Shown in pieces: positions 28,792 through 37,702 of a stretch of DNA of 64,000 nt (positions are counted from its first letter, which is position 1; each line of letters begins with the position of its first letter). The position numbers and the translations under genes were made by a program. The notes under the pieces were generated by a model, which was given only the letters and a program-made list of their open reading frames with translations, did not search any database and had not been told where the DNA came from. This DNA comes from Ignavibacteriales bacterium. GTDB lineage: Bacteria; Bacteroidota; Ignavibacteria; Ignavibacteriales; SURF-24. The DNA lies in NCBI GenBank assembly GCA_003599415.1, contig QZKB01000151.1, positions 62,001 to 126,000 on the forward strand. The letters run 5' to 3'.

Positions 28792-30516
28792 ATGAAGAAG
28801 TATTTACTTTCCCTTGCTTTCATACTGTTTGTTTTTACCGTACAGAATATTAATGCCCAGGTGAAAATTGATGGTGTTTTCTTTGACTGGGCTACGGGGA
28901 TGCAGTTGGATGTTGCTCCTAATGCTGAACTGACCTTTGCAGAAGGCGACGAAATGAGTCCTGCAAGAGGCGGAACAGACCCTTCCTATATGGCTGATCT
29001 TGATATAGAGGATGTATATGCAACAGATGATGCAGATTTTATTTATGTTCGGGTTAAAATGAACTCGGTTGCGAATGTTATGAACATAGCTAGTGATACA
29101 TCTTATCATGGCGGCGCTGCAATTGCGGCCTATATTTCAGTTGACCCGGGTGCAGGCGACACTACAGGTTTAACCTGGGGATGGTGGGGCAATGGTTACG
29201 ACTTTTTTGTACAGGTTTATCCGTCCGATTCATTAGCTGAATCAACCACGCGTTATCAGCAGTTTATTTGGGAGCATAAGCAAACCGGCAATGGCTGGGA
29301 TTATGAACCTGCAAGTGAAACTATTGGTTCAACTGTTGCATGGAATGCTTCCAATAATGATGTGGAATTCTCAATCCCAAAGAAGCTATTATTTAATCCG
29401 CGCTACTTGCCAGGTTTTCAATACCCGGATTCAATTTCTATTATGATTTATGCTGGTGAAAACTTTGGACCCTGGCGTGCAGACTATGCCTCTATGCCGT
29501 CGATTGCCGGTTTTAAGTTAGCAATTAAAAAGCCCGGCCCTATTGCTGTTGATGGCGTGTTCTTCGATTGGGAAACTTCTACACAGATTGATGTTTTACC
29601 GAATGTAGAAGAAAAAACATTTGCAGAGGGAGATGATACAGACCCGTTAAGAGGCAGTACTGACCCAAGTTATTTTGCCGATCTTGATATTGAAGATGTA
29701 TATGCAACAACAGATGACGATTTTGTTTACCTCAGAGTTAAGATGAACTCAGCTGCCAACGTAATGAACATTGCTAACGATACCTCATATCATGGTGGGG
29801 CTGCCATTGCCGCATACATTTCTGTTGATCCCGGTGCAGGTGATACAACCGGATTAACCTGGGGATGGTGGGGTAACGGGTATGACTACTTCGTTCAGGT
29901 TTATCCTGCAGATACTTCAACTGAGCAAATGACCGGTTATCAGCAGGCGCTTTGGGAACACAAACAAACGGGTAACGGCTGGGATTATGAAATTGCAGAT
30001 ACGTTACGCGGTGTATGGGCAAGCTGGAATGCAGGTAATAATGAGGTTGAGTGCGCTGTTCCGAAAGTTTTACTTTTTAATCCCCGTTACATGTCTAACT
30101 TTGTAGTACCTGATAGTATTGCTATAATGATTTATGCGGGTGAGAATTTTGGTCCATGGCGTGCTGATTATGCTTCCATGCCTGGCATTTCAGGGTATAA
30201 AGTTAAAGTTGCTACATCCACAGGAGTATCGGATGAAAGCAATGCAGTACCAGAAAAATATTTGTTGAAACAGAACTATCCTAATCCTTTCAATCCTTCA
30301 ACAAAAATATCTTTTTCGCTTCCGCAGGAAGGGTTGGTTAAAGTAAAAGTTTATAATCTTATTGGCCAGGAAATCTCAACATTAATGAATGAAACAAAAT
30401 CTGCCGGAAATTATTCCGTTTCATTTGATGCTTCCAGCCTTACTAGTGGAATTTATTTTTACAGTTTAGAGACTGATAACTTTAAGCAAGTCCGCAAAAT
30501 GCTTTTGCTTAAATAA
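28792..30516 (+). CDS. T9SS cargo with two tandem CBM9/DOMON-like domains
   Basis: The signal peptide is MKKYLLSLAFILFVFTVQNINAQ. Residues of about 24-247 and 248-472 are two copies of the same domain, each starting VDGVFFDW or IDGVFFDW and containing FAEGD, DPSYxADLDIEDVYAT, AAYISVDPGAGDTTGLTWG and GENFGPWRADYASMP. The C-terminal 85 residues are a T9SS type A domain (NYPNPFNPSTKISFS, LIGQEIST, ending VRKMLLLK). The fold resembles family-9 carbohydrate modules, so surface glycan capture is likely. A terminator directly after the gene suggests that it is made in excess of the downstream receptor, in the manner of a surface binding protein. Confidence 0.82.
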   Translation: MKKYLLSLAFILFVFTVQNINAQVKIDGVFFDWATGMQLDVAPNAELTFAEGDEMSPARGGTDPSYMADLDIEDVYATDDADFIYVRVKMNSVANVMNIASDTSYHGGAAIAAYISVDPGAGDTTGLTWGWWGNGYDFFVQVYPSDSLAESTTRYQQFIWEHKQTGNGWDYEPASETIGSTVAWNASNNDVEFSIPKKLLFNPRYLPGFQYPDSISIMIYAGENFGPWRADYASMPSIAGFKLAIKKPGPIAVDGVFFDWETSTQIDVLPNVEEKTFAEGDDTDPLRGSTDPSYFADLDIEDVYATTDDDFVYLRVKMNSAANVMNIANDTSYHGGAAIAAYISVDPGAGDTTGLTWGWWGNGYDYFVQVYPADTSTEQMTGYQQALWEHKQTGNGWDYEIADTLRGVWASWNAGNNEVECAVPKVLLFNPRYMSNFVVPDSIAIMIYAGENFGPWRADYASMPGISGYKVKVATSTGVSDESNAVPEKYLLKQNYPNPFNPSTKISFSLPQEGLVKVKVYNLIGQEISTLMNETKSAGNYSVSFDASSLTSGIYFYSLETDNFKQVRKMLLLK

Positions 30517-30529
30517 AAAAAATATTTAT

Positions 30530-30556
30530 GGGAGAGAATAAATGCTCTCCCTTTTT
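30530..30556 (+). terminator. Intrinsic terminator/attenuator between surface protein and TonB receptor
   Basis: GGGAGAG and CTCTCCC form a perfect 7-bp GC-rich stem with an 8-base loop, followed by TTTTT. It lies within the apparent cluster B operon and would reduce transcription into the receptor gene. Confidence 0.82.
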
Positions 30557-30581
30557 AATCCAAAACATAACGAGGTAGGCT

Positions 30582-33131
30582 GTGATTAGAATGAGAATAT
30601 TATTCTTCACTCTCCTGATTCTTCCTTTAGTTTCATTTACCCAGACCACGGGGAAAATATCGGGAAAAATTACAGACGAAAGTAGCGAACCAATTATTGG
30701 TGCTAATATTGTTGTTGAGGGAACAAGCCTCGGGGCTTCAGCTGATGTTAACGGGAATTATTTTATCATTAATATCCCGGTTGGAACATACGAATTAAAA
30801 ATAAGCGCTATTGGATATGCTTCCCAGAAAATTGAAAAGGTAAGTATTAATGCGGGACTTACCACTAAAATTAATGCTGCCTTAAAATCATCTTCTGTCC
30901 AGCTTCAGGAAGTTGTCATACAGTATACGCGCCCGGCAGTTCAAAAAGATTTAACTTCTAAAATGCAGGGTTTTGAAATTGAAGACATCCAGGCTCTTCC
31001 CGTTAAGGGTTCTGTAAAAGATATTATTACAAAACAGGCCGGTATAAGCGCAGACATTTCTACAACTCCTGTTACCTCTCAGCCTGTGTTTGGGCAGTTT
31101 GCTACAATACCCAGCGATGGATTGCATTTCCGCGGCGGCAGAACAAACGAAACTGTTTATTTACTGGACGGTATCAATGTTACTGATCAGCTTTGGGGCG
31201 GTTTTAATCTTGATGTTGTAGGTGAGTATACTCTGCAATCAATAAGAACGTTAACAGGAACATTCGGCCCGCAGTACGGCGAGGCAATGTCCGGCGTAAT
31301 ATTGATGAATACATTAGATAATGTAGTGAAAGATTTTAATGTTCAGGCCACAACTTATACAGACAAGCTTGGTAAGAAATCCGGCGAGCAAAACTCCTAT
31401 AACTATGAGGTCCAGTTAAGCGGTCCTGTATATCCATTATCAAATGTTTCATTTTTTGGAAATGCACGGGTATATTCTTCCGACGGATATATTAATGGTT
31501 ACATTTATCCCGACTATATTGATTCGAAGGGTACAGATAAATCCGGTAGTGTTGAAGTTGTTCCTATGGCTTTCAGGGATTCAAGATTATTCTTTGCAAA
31601 ACTTATATGGCAGATTAGTGACGCATTAAAATTCCGGGTTGGTGCCATGAATTCTACCGTTGCACAGGGAGTATATAATCATTATTTCAAATACAATCCT
31701 TATGGAACACCTCATACTCATCTTTATGATGATCTTTTTTATGGAAAGCTTACACACGTACTTTCACCAAGCACTTATTATGATATAACAGTTTCAAATT
31801 ATTCCAGGAAGTTTGTTTCTCACGTTTATGATACGCAGGAAGAATATGAAATTGTAGAACCTGTTGGCGGGGCTGAGTTCTCAATTTCAGGCGGGGATTA
31901 TGTTCGCTTTGACAGCAAGTTTTCCAGGTTGGAAATACAGGGTAACTTTGCCAGCCAGGTAACACAACAGCATTTTATAAATACCGGTTTCACCATTTCA
32001 AAAATGAGAACAATATTAAAAAGAGTTAATCCTTACGGGTGGCAGACACTTGAAGATTATGATCTTAAACCGGAAAAGTATGCCGCATTTATTAATGATA
32101 AAATGGAATTTGAAGATATTGGTATGGTCGTAAACCTTGGTTTAAGATATGACTATGTTAATCCCAACAGAGAATTTATTGAAGACATTACAAAGCCGGA
32201 AGGCTCGGTTGGTAAGGTGAAAGCAAGACATTATATCAGCCCGCGTCTTGGAATAAGTTACCCTATCTCCGACGCTGCCGCATTCAGATTTGGTTATGGG
32301 CATTATTACCAGTATCCGGATTTTTACCAGTCATTCCAGGGAATGAATTCCAAGTACGAATTATATCCGGCGCCGAATGTTAAATCCGTTTCGGGCGCAA
32401 TTGCCAAAGGCGACATCCAGGAAGAGAAAACAATTAATTATGAAGTTGGTGTGCAGGCTCAGTTATCAACTGAAATATCAATTGATGTTACCGGTTTCTA
32501 CAGGAAAATATCCAACCTTATCGGAATTGAAATTATTGAAGGATACCTGACTTCCGGTGATGTTGTAAAAGCACAAAAATTTCCGGTGTTTGATAATGTT
32601 AACTTTGCAACAGTTAAAGGTGTTGAAGTATCACTTTCCAAAAGGCTGAGCAATAACTTCTCGGGTTTTCTGAACTATACATATTCACAATCACTTGTCA
32701 GCAGCTCTTTAGTGTTATCTCAACCCCAGGATGTTTCAAGAACTTTTCCTGCCGATTGGGATCAAACACATTCTTTATCATTTGGTGCAATCTTTTCGTT
32801 TCCGCACCAGTGGGGATTTTCATTGCTCGGAAGTGCGGCGTCAGGATTACCGTATACGTATAATCAATATAAACCTAATGCAGAGCGAGCTCCATGGATA
32901 GGCTCTTTTGATGGATTAGCTTATAAAGAATTTTCACTTGGAAAAATCAATACACGTTTATATGTACAGGTGATGAATATTTTCAACAGGAAAAATGTGT
33001 GGTGGGTTTATGCTGATTCCGGTCAGCCCGGCGTTGATACTAACGCAGCTACTTCTGACGATTATACTAATAATCCTCAGATGTGGGGACCGGGAAGAAG
33101 AATTCAAATTGGGTTTTCAATTAGTTATTAA
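30582..33131 (+). CDS. TonB-dependent receptor (cluster B importer)
   Basis: The signal peptide is MRILFFTLLILPLVSFTQ. A carboxypeptidase regulatory-like domain follows (ISGKITDESSEPIIGANIV, VNGNYFIINIPVGTYELKI). Then comes the plug (LPVKGSVKDIITKQAGISA, LHFRGGRTNETVYLLDGIN) and a barrel that ends RIQIGFSISY. The 849 residues are typical. The start is GTG at 30582 (spaced 6 from GAGG) or ATG at 30591. It differs from the cluster A receptor in the plug sequence, so the two probably take different oligosaccharides. PorV-like and lipoprotein genes follow; no SusD is present. Confidence 0.9.
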   Translation: MIRMRILFFTLLILPLVSFTQTTGKISGKITDESSEPIIGANIVVEGTSLGASADVNGNYFIINIPVGTYELKISAIGYASQKIEKVSINAGLTTKINAALKSSSVQLQEVVIQYTRPAVQKDLTSKMQGFEIEDIQALPVKGSVKDIITKQAGISADISTTPVTSQPVFGQFATIPSDGLHFRGGRTNETVYLLDGINVTDQLWGGFNLDVVGEYTLQSIRTLTGTFGPQYGEAMSGVILMNTLDNVVKDFNVQATTYTDKLGKKSGEQNSYNYEVQLSGPVYPLSNVSFFGNARVYSSDGYINGYIYPDYIDSKGTDKSGSVEVVPMAFRDSRLFFAKLIWQISDALKFRVGAMNSTVAQGVYNHYFKYNPYGTPHTHLYDDLFYGKLTHVLSPSTYYDITVSNYSRKFVSHVYDTQEEYEIVEPVGGAEFSISGGDYVRFDSKFSRLEIQGNFASQVTQQHFINTGFTISKMRTILKRVNPYGWQTLEDYDLKPEKYAAFINDKMEFEDIGMVVNLGLRYDYVNPNREFIEDITKPEGSVGKVKARHYISPRLGISYPISDAAAFRFGYGHYYQYPDFYQSFQGMNSKYELYPAPNVKSVSGAIAKGDIQEEKTINYEVGVQAQLSTEISIDVTGFYRKISNLIGIEIIEGYLTSGDVVKAQKFPVFDNVNFATVKGVEVSLSKRLSNNFSGFLNYTYSQSLVSSSLVLSQPQDVSRTFPADWDQTHSLSFGAIFSFPHQWGFSLLGSAASGLPYTYNQYKPNAERAPWIGSFDGLAYKEFSLGKINTRLYVQVMNIFNRKNVWWVYADSGQPGVDTNAATSDDYTNNPQMWGPGRRIQIGFSISY

Positions 33132-33161
33132 TTTTTACTCTTTGTTGGAGAGTATCATTTT

Positions 33162-34166
33162 ATGAAAAGAAAATTTTATTTAACAATACTGTTTCTGCTT
33201 GGTCCAGCAACATTTCTGTTTGCACAGGGAGTTAATTATCGCGGAACTTCAGCGGTAAACTTTCTTAAAATAGGTATGGGTGCAAAGTTAGTCGGAGTTG
33301 CAGAATCAGATATTACCTTCAGCCAGGATGCATCATCGCTGTTCTGGAACCCCGGTTCAATTAGCAGAATAAATAATACAAGCGCAGTGTTTTCATATTC
33401 AACATGGCTGGTAGAAACGAACTTAACTTATTTTGCTTTTACGCTTCCAACAGAATTTGGTACTGCAGGACTTGATGTTACATATTTTACTTCCGGGGAT
33501 ATTGAAGAAACGACTTTGGAAAAGCAGGAGGGAACCGGAAGAGTTGTAAGCGCTAATGATTTATCGATCGGATTGGCGTTTGCAAAAAATCTTACGGACA
33601 GATTCTCTGTAGGCTTAAAGGTAAAGTATATTCGTGAACAGCTTGTTTCTGTAACTGCAGATGCATTTGCTTTTGATATAGGCAGCGTTTTCGTAACATC
33701 ATTTCTTAATAATATGAAGCTTGGAATTTCTCTTTCAAATTTCGGGAGCCAGATGCAGTTTGACGGAAATGATTTGCTTGTTACACATGTAGTTCCTGGA
33801 AGCCCAACAAACAAACAGATTCCTGCAATACTTCAGACCAATGAATGGAACCTGCCATTATTTTTCAGAATAGGATTAGCAACAAATGCATTTGAATATC
33901 AAAACTATAAGCTGGCAGTTAGCTACGCAATTACAGATTCAAGAGATTATGAAACACGCCATAATTTGGGCGCAGCCTTTACATTTATGGATGTTCTTAC
34001 GCTGCGCGGCGGTTACCGTTTTAATTATGATGAAGCAACATTCTCAGCAGGCCTGGGTGTAGCAATACCTTCAGACTTTATGGGTAAAGTAATGTTTGAT
34101 TATGCCTATACAGATTTTGGTGAATTGAAAGATATTCATCAGCTTACAGTTGGATTAAACTTTTAA
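33162..34166 (+). CDS. PorV/PorQ-family outer-membrane beta-barrel protein
   Basis: After a signal peptide (LTILFLLGPATFLFAQ) the sequence has the PorV/PorQ (UPF0164) hallmark SAVNFLKIGMGAKLVGVAESD...DASSLFWNPGSIS. A run of alternating strands then leads to a C-terminal HQLTVGLNF. Members are FadL-like barrels; PorV works with the type IX secretion machine by shuttling cargo. This copy lies in a sugar operon beside T9SS cargo genes, so it may be a locus-specific helper for cargo or a barrel partner of the receptor. The family is clear and the specific role is inferred. Confidence 0.82.
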   Translation: MKRKFYLTILFLLGPATFLFAQGVNYRGTSAVNFLKIGMGAKLVGVAESDITFSQDASSLFWNPGSISRINNTSAVFSYSTWLVETNLTYFAFTLPTEFGTAGLDVTYFTSGDIEETTLEKQEGTGRVVSANDLSIGLAFAKNLTDRFSVGLKVKYIREQLVSVTADAFAFDIGSVFVTSFLNNMKLGISLSNFGSQMQFDGNDLLVTHVVPGSPTNKQIPAILQTNEWNLPLFFRIGLATNAFEYQNYKLAVSYAITDSRDYETRHNLGAAFTFMDVLTLRGGYRFNYDEATFSAGLGVAIPSDFMGKVMFDYAYTDFGELKDIHQLTVGLNF

Positions 34167-34192
34167 TCTTAGTTAACAAAAGAGTTTATAAA

Positions 34193-35563
34193 ATGAAAAG
34201 AAATAGTTTTACACCAACTTTAGTTTTGATAATACCGGCTGCAATCATTGTACTGGTATTTTTCCTGTTGCAATTAGCGGGTTGTATGGTTGACCGCGAA
34301 CCAACAGCGCCGACAGAAATTACTCGTCCCCAGCCGTTTACACTTGAACCATCAAACGGTACATTAAAGATTGGGCTATCTTCCGCAGTAAAAATGGTTT
34401 TTGATGAGCCGATGAACTTAAGCACTTTCAACGGCCGGTTCACGTTAAAGGATAAAGCCGGGAATATGGTTGAAGGTACGTTTGAAGGTTCCGACTCTGT
34501 AATAACTTTCCGTCCTTCTTCGGCATTACAAAAAGCGACCATTTATTATGCGGAGTTAAAAGGCAGGGTAAGAGATGCAAACAATAATTCAATTGAAGTT
34601 AATGGTGAAGCGGTTTTAGATGATACGACTGTAATTTTTAATAACTGGTTTTATACTCAGGGGGATTATTCAACAGGCGGTTATTATAATATTTATCTGC
34701 GCGATAAAAAAGACGGCTCAATAAGAGTATTTAGTTACCTCGATAGTATGATTACAAAAATATCTTCTCTTTCGGCACCGGAAGGAATGATAACTTCTTC
34801 AGATGGTAATTATATTTTTGTAAGCAATACCGGAAAGAACAAAGTTGAAATTTATAATTCATCAACCTTTACGCTTGAAACCTCACTGGATGTTCCAGCT
34901 AATCCCTCCAATCTTGCTGCAAACGGTGATTACGTTTATGTAATAAGTGTAAACGGAAAAGCAATTACAAAAATCAAGGCTTCAACCAAATCTGTTGAAT
35001 CAACATTTTCTCTCTCGTTCTATCCCGGTAAGCTTGCAATATCTTCAGACGGAACTATACTTTATACATTTGACCAGACCAAAAGAGATCTTTATTTAAT
35101 TAATTCTTCAAACGGATCAACTATAAAGAAAATCAGTAGTGCGGTTGATAAACTTGTATCAGGTGAAATTAAATTTGATAACAATTCAAGCACGTTATAT
35201 ATATGTGACGCAGAAGGTTTTAAATTGAGATCATTAGACAAGGACGGGGCTGCGCTACAAACAATCTTTACTTATCCGAATAATGTAAAACCGGTTGACG
35301 TTGCTTTCAATGAGCAATTTTTATATGTCGCATCGGGGAAATCAATTTATAAATACGACAAAGCTACAAACACTGCAGTTGATACTGTTACATTTTTAAA
35401 TGCAGTTAAAGCATTAACGCTTCTTCCTTCAAATGAAATAATTTTTGCAACGCTTGCCACATCAATTTCAATAATAGATGAAAAAACATTTTTCATACTT
35501 GAAGAAAAAGACCTTGCAAGCTCCGGTATAGAAAGTATAATTTCAAGCACAAAGAAGTTCTAA
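34193..35563 (+). CDS. Lipoprotein with bacterial Ig-like domain and beta-propeller repeats
   Basis: The hydrophobic N-terminus ends in LAGC (about residue 31), a lipobox. Residues of about 40-140 form a Big_5-type Ig-like domain (PSNGTLKIGLSSAVKMVFDEPMN). The remainder shows YVTN-like propeller repeats (TSSDGNYIFVSNTGKNKVEI, ISSDGTILYTFDQTKRDL, YVASGKSIYKYD). No catalytic motif is visible. It lies between the PorV-like gene and a large surface protein and could take the place of SusD as receptor-associated lipoprotein. That idea rests only on position. Confidence 0.72.
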   Translation: MKRNSFTPTLVLIIPAAIIVLVFFLLQLAGCMVDREPTAPTEITRPQPFTLEPSNGTLKIGLSSAVKMVFDEPMNLSTFNGRFTLKDKAGNMVEGTFEGSDSVITFRPSSALQKATIYYAELKGRVRDANNNSIEVNGEAVLDDTTVIFNNWFYTQGDYSTGGYYNIYLRDKKDGSIRVFSYLDSMITKISSLSAPEGMITSSDGNYIFVSNTGKNKVEIYNSSTFTLETSLDVPANPSNLAANGDYVYVISVNGKAITKIKASTKSVESTFSLSFYPGKLAISSDGTILYTFDQTKRDLYLINSSNGSTIKKISSAVDKLVSGEIKFDNNSSTLYICDAEGFKLRSLDKDGAALQTIFTYPNNVKPVDVAFNEQFLYVASGKSIYKYDKATNTAVDTVTFLNAVKALTLLPSNEIIFATLATSISIIDEKTFFILEEKDLASSGIESIISSTKKF

Positions 35564-35581
35564 AATCAAAAGAGTTTTAAG

Positions 35582-37702
35582 ATGAAGAACAATTACATAT
35601 TATCAATACTAATTACGCTTATAATTGCACCGGTACTTCTTGGGCAGGCAGACCCAATGCTTTACCAGCGCTGGAATATAATGAATATAAACAGAGTACG
35701 AACTGAATTTAATAATACAGGTTTACTATGCGACGGCAATGAGCAAAGTCTTCCACTGGCACATTCACCATCCTTTGAATATCCGAATGGGAGCGGAATT
35801 AATTATGGCACTGCCGTTGGTGTTGTAATAGGAGCTCCTGCAGGACAGGATCCGGCAGCAGTTGGCGGCGATAACCCGGATAACGAAGCGTACCTTGACG
35901 GGACGATGGATGAAGGCCCTGCGGCATTCTGGGATGAAGAACATTTTGCTCCGTATCCAGAAGTAGTTGGTGGAAGCAAAGCCGCGATGAGTAATGATAA
36001 ATTAACCTGGCCAACAAGCGGTACAAATAAAGGATGGCCAGGAACTGTACCCGGAACTTCTACTCCATTATTGGTTGGTTCAGAAGGGTGGCCGGGAATT
36101 GGTGAAAGCGGAGAAAGAATTGCCGACCAGGAAACATACTCTGTAATGTATGGCTGGCGGGGAACAGATGAAGGCAATACAAACAGAAGATGGCTTAACA
36201 CAAGCATGGAAATGCGTGGACTTGCATGGACAGGCGAACTTTACCAGGATTTTATAATCTGGATTTTTGTAGTAAGAAATATTTCTTCTGCGCCAATTAA
36301 AGATATGCGCGTTGGTATTCATAGCGATTTCAGCTATCTGCCTCTTTCTTTTTCGCCAACAAGCACAGGAGATGATGACAGGCATTATTATGATAAAGAA
36401 CTTCAGCTTGCATATGGAACAGATGATAATGGTTATGAAGTTAGCCCTGCCGGTAATACTCTTGGTGCTTCAGATATTGCATGGAGCGGCACAATGGCTT
36501 TAAGGATGCCCGGCGGAGATAACAAAGTACACACTTATGATGCGTTCCATTTCTGGATGTCCGCCACAACTCCTGCGGGTAACGGTGCGGATAAAGCGTT
36601 GTACTATAAATACAACCTTGCAAACCAGAGTGATCCGCAGGATAGTGATAAAGATGGCATTGATGATGACTTTGATGAAAATGGAATACCTGACGACCAG
36701 GAAGGTGGACAGGGATATTATTTAGGTTTAGGTGCAGATGGAATTCAATTGCTTGGCTCGGATGCCTTTACCTTAAATCCGGGGGAAACAGATACTCTTA
36801 TTTTTGCAACGGTGTTTGGTTCGTCAAAAAAAGGTTTGTACAAAGCAGCTAACAATGCACTAACACTTTTTAATTCCGGCTGGAAAGTTGTTAAAGCACC
36901 AGCTGCTCCAAAAGTTGAAATTATTCCTCAGGATGGTAAAAATATAATTTATTTCAGCACTGAAAGTGAAAAAGAAGAAAAATTTGAAGGATATAAAATT
37001 TATCGTTCCGTTGATGATGGCGTTAACTGGGGAACAGAAACTTTTACGGATTTTGCCGGTGGGCTGCATTATATTCCCCTGGAACAATATGATAAAGTTG
37101 ATAACATAAAAGGTTATTACCAGACGCTTCCCGAATTTGCATGGTACTACCTTGGAAATGAAACCGGTTTGCCGACATTAAAAGTAATTGTGGATGAGCA
37201 GTTAAGTGTTTTTAAAAAGGGAGATACAGTTCGTGTTTATACGGATGACCAGGTTATTAACGGACAGAAATACAGGTATTACATTGCAGCTTACGATACC
37301 GGTAATGGAATCACCGGCCCGCTTGAAAACACTGCCGCCTCAACTCCGGTGGTAGGTTCAAACACTGTACAGGTTGTGCCTCACGCTGCAATTTCTATAG
37401 GCGATGTGTCTAATGTGAAAGTTGTGCCTAATCCTTATGTTGTTGCTAACGGTTGGGAAGTGGGCAAGGAACACATACTTCAGTTTACTCATCTTCCTGC
37501 AAGTGCAACTATAAGAATTTATAATGCAGCAGGTGAATTAGTAAGAACAATTGAACATCAGTCAGCGAATGCATTAGCGCCAAGTATTGCAATATGGGAT
37601 TTGAAAAACGAGAACCAGCAGCTTATAAGTGCAGGATTGTATTTCTTCCACATGGAATCACCTGCAGGTTCTGCACAAGGAAAGTTTATTGTAATCTTAT
37701 AA
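35582..37702 (+). CDS. Large secreted surface protein with T9SS/FlgD-like C-terminal domain
   Basis: A signal peptide (LSILITLIIAPVLLGQ) starts a 706-residue exported protein. The middle includes a calcium-type repeat (DSDKDGIDDDFDENGIPDD) and later a fibronectin-like segment (EKFEGYKIYRSVDDG). The C-terminal 90 residues (VKVVPNPYVVANGW, ATIRIYNAAGELVRTIEH, SAGLYFFHMES) match the FlgD-Ig/T9SS sorting-type fold. I do not recognise the N-terminal 450 residues; similar proteins often follow TonB receptor and PorV-like pairs in this phylum. It may be the extracellular lid or binding partner of the receptor. The next gene starts immediately after its stop. Confidence 0.68.
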   Translation: MKNNYILSILITLIIAPVLLGQADPMLYQRWNIMNINRVRTEFNNTGLLCDGNEQSLPLAHSPSFEYPNGSGINYGTAVGVVIGAPAGQDPAAVGGDNPDNEAYLDGTMDEGPAAFWDEEHFAPYPEVVGGSKAAMSNDKLTWPTSGTNKGWPGTVPGTSTPLLVGSEGWPGIGESGERIADQETYSVMYGWRGTDEGNTNRRWLNTSMEMRGLAWTGELYQDFIIWIFVVRNISSAPIKDMRVGIHSDFSYLPLSFSPTSTGDDDRHYYDKELQLAYGTDDNGYEVSPAGNTLGASDIAWSGTMALRMPGGDNKVHTYDAFHFWMSATTPAGNGADKALYYKYNLANQSDPQDSDKDGIDDDFDENGIPDDQEGGQGYYLGLGADGIQLLGSDAFTLNPGETDTLIFATVFGSSKKGLYKAANNALTLFNSGWKVVKAPAAPKVEIIPQDGKNIIYFSTESEKEEKFEGYKIYRSVDDGVNWGTETFTDFAGGLHYIPLEQYDKVDNIKGYYQTLPEFAWYYLGNETGLPTLKVIVDEQLSVFKKGDTVRVYTDDQVINGQKYRYYIAAYDTGNGITGPLENTAASTPVVGSNTVQVVPHAAISIGDVSNVKVVPNPYVVANGWEVGKEHILQFTHLPASATIRIYNAAGELVRTIEHQSANALAPSIAIWDLKNENQQLISAGLYFFHMESPAGSAQGKFIVIL

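Noticed and set aside
28792-37702. Classical SusC/SusD polysaccharide locus
   Set aside because: No SusD-like TPR lipoprotein was found; the lipoprotein present is Ig-like plus propeller.
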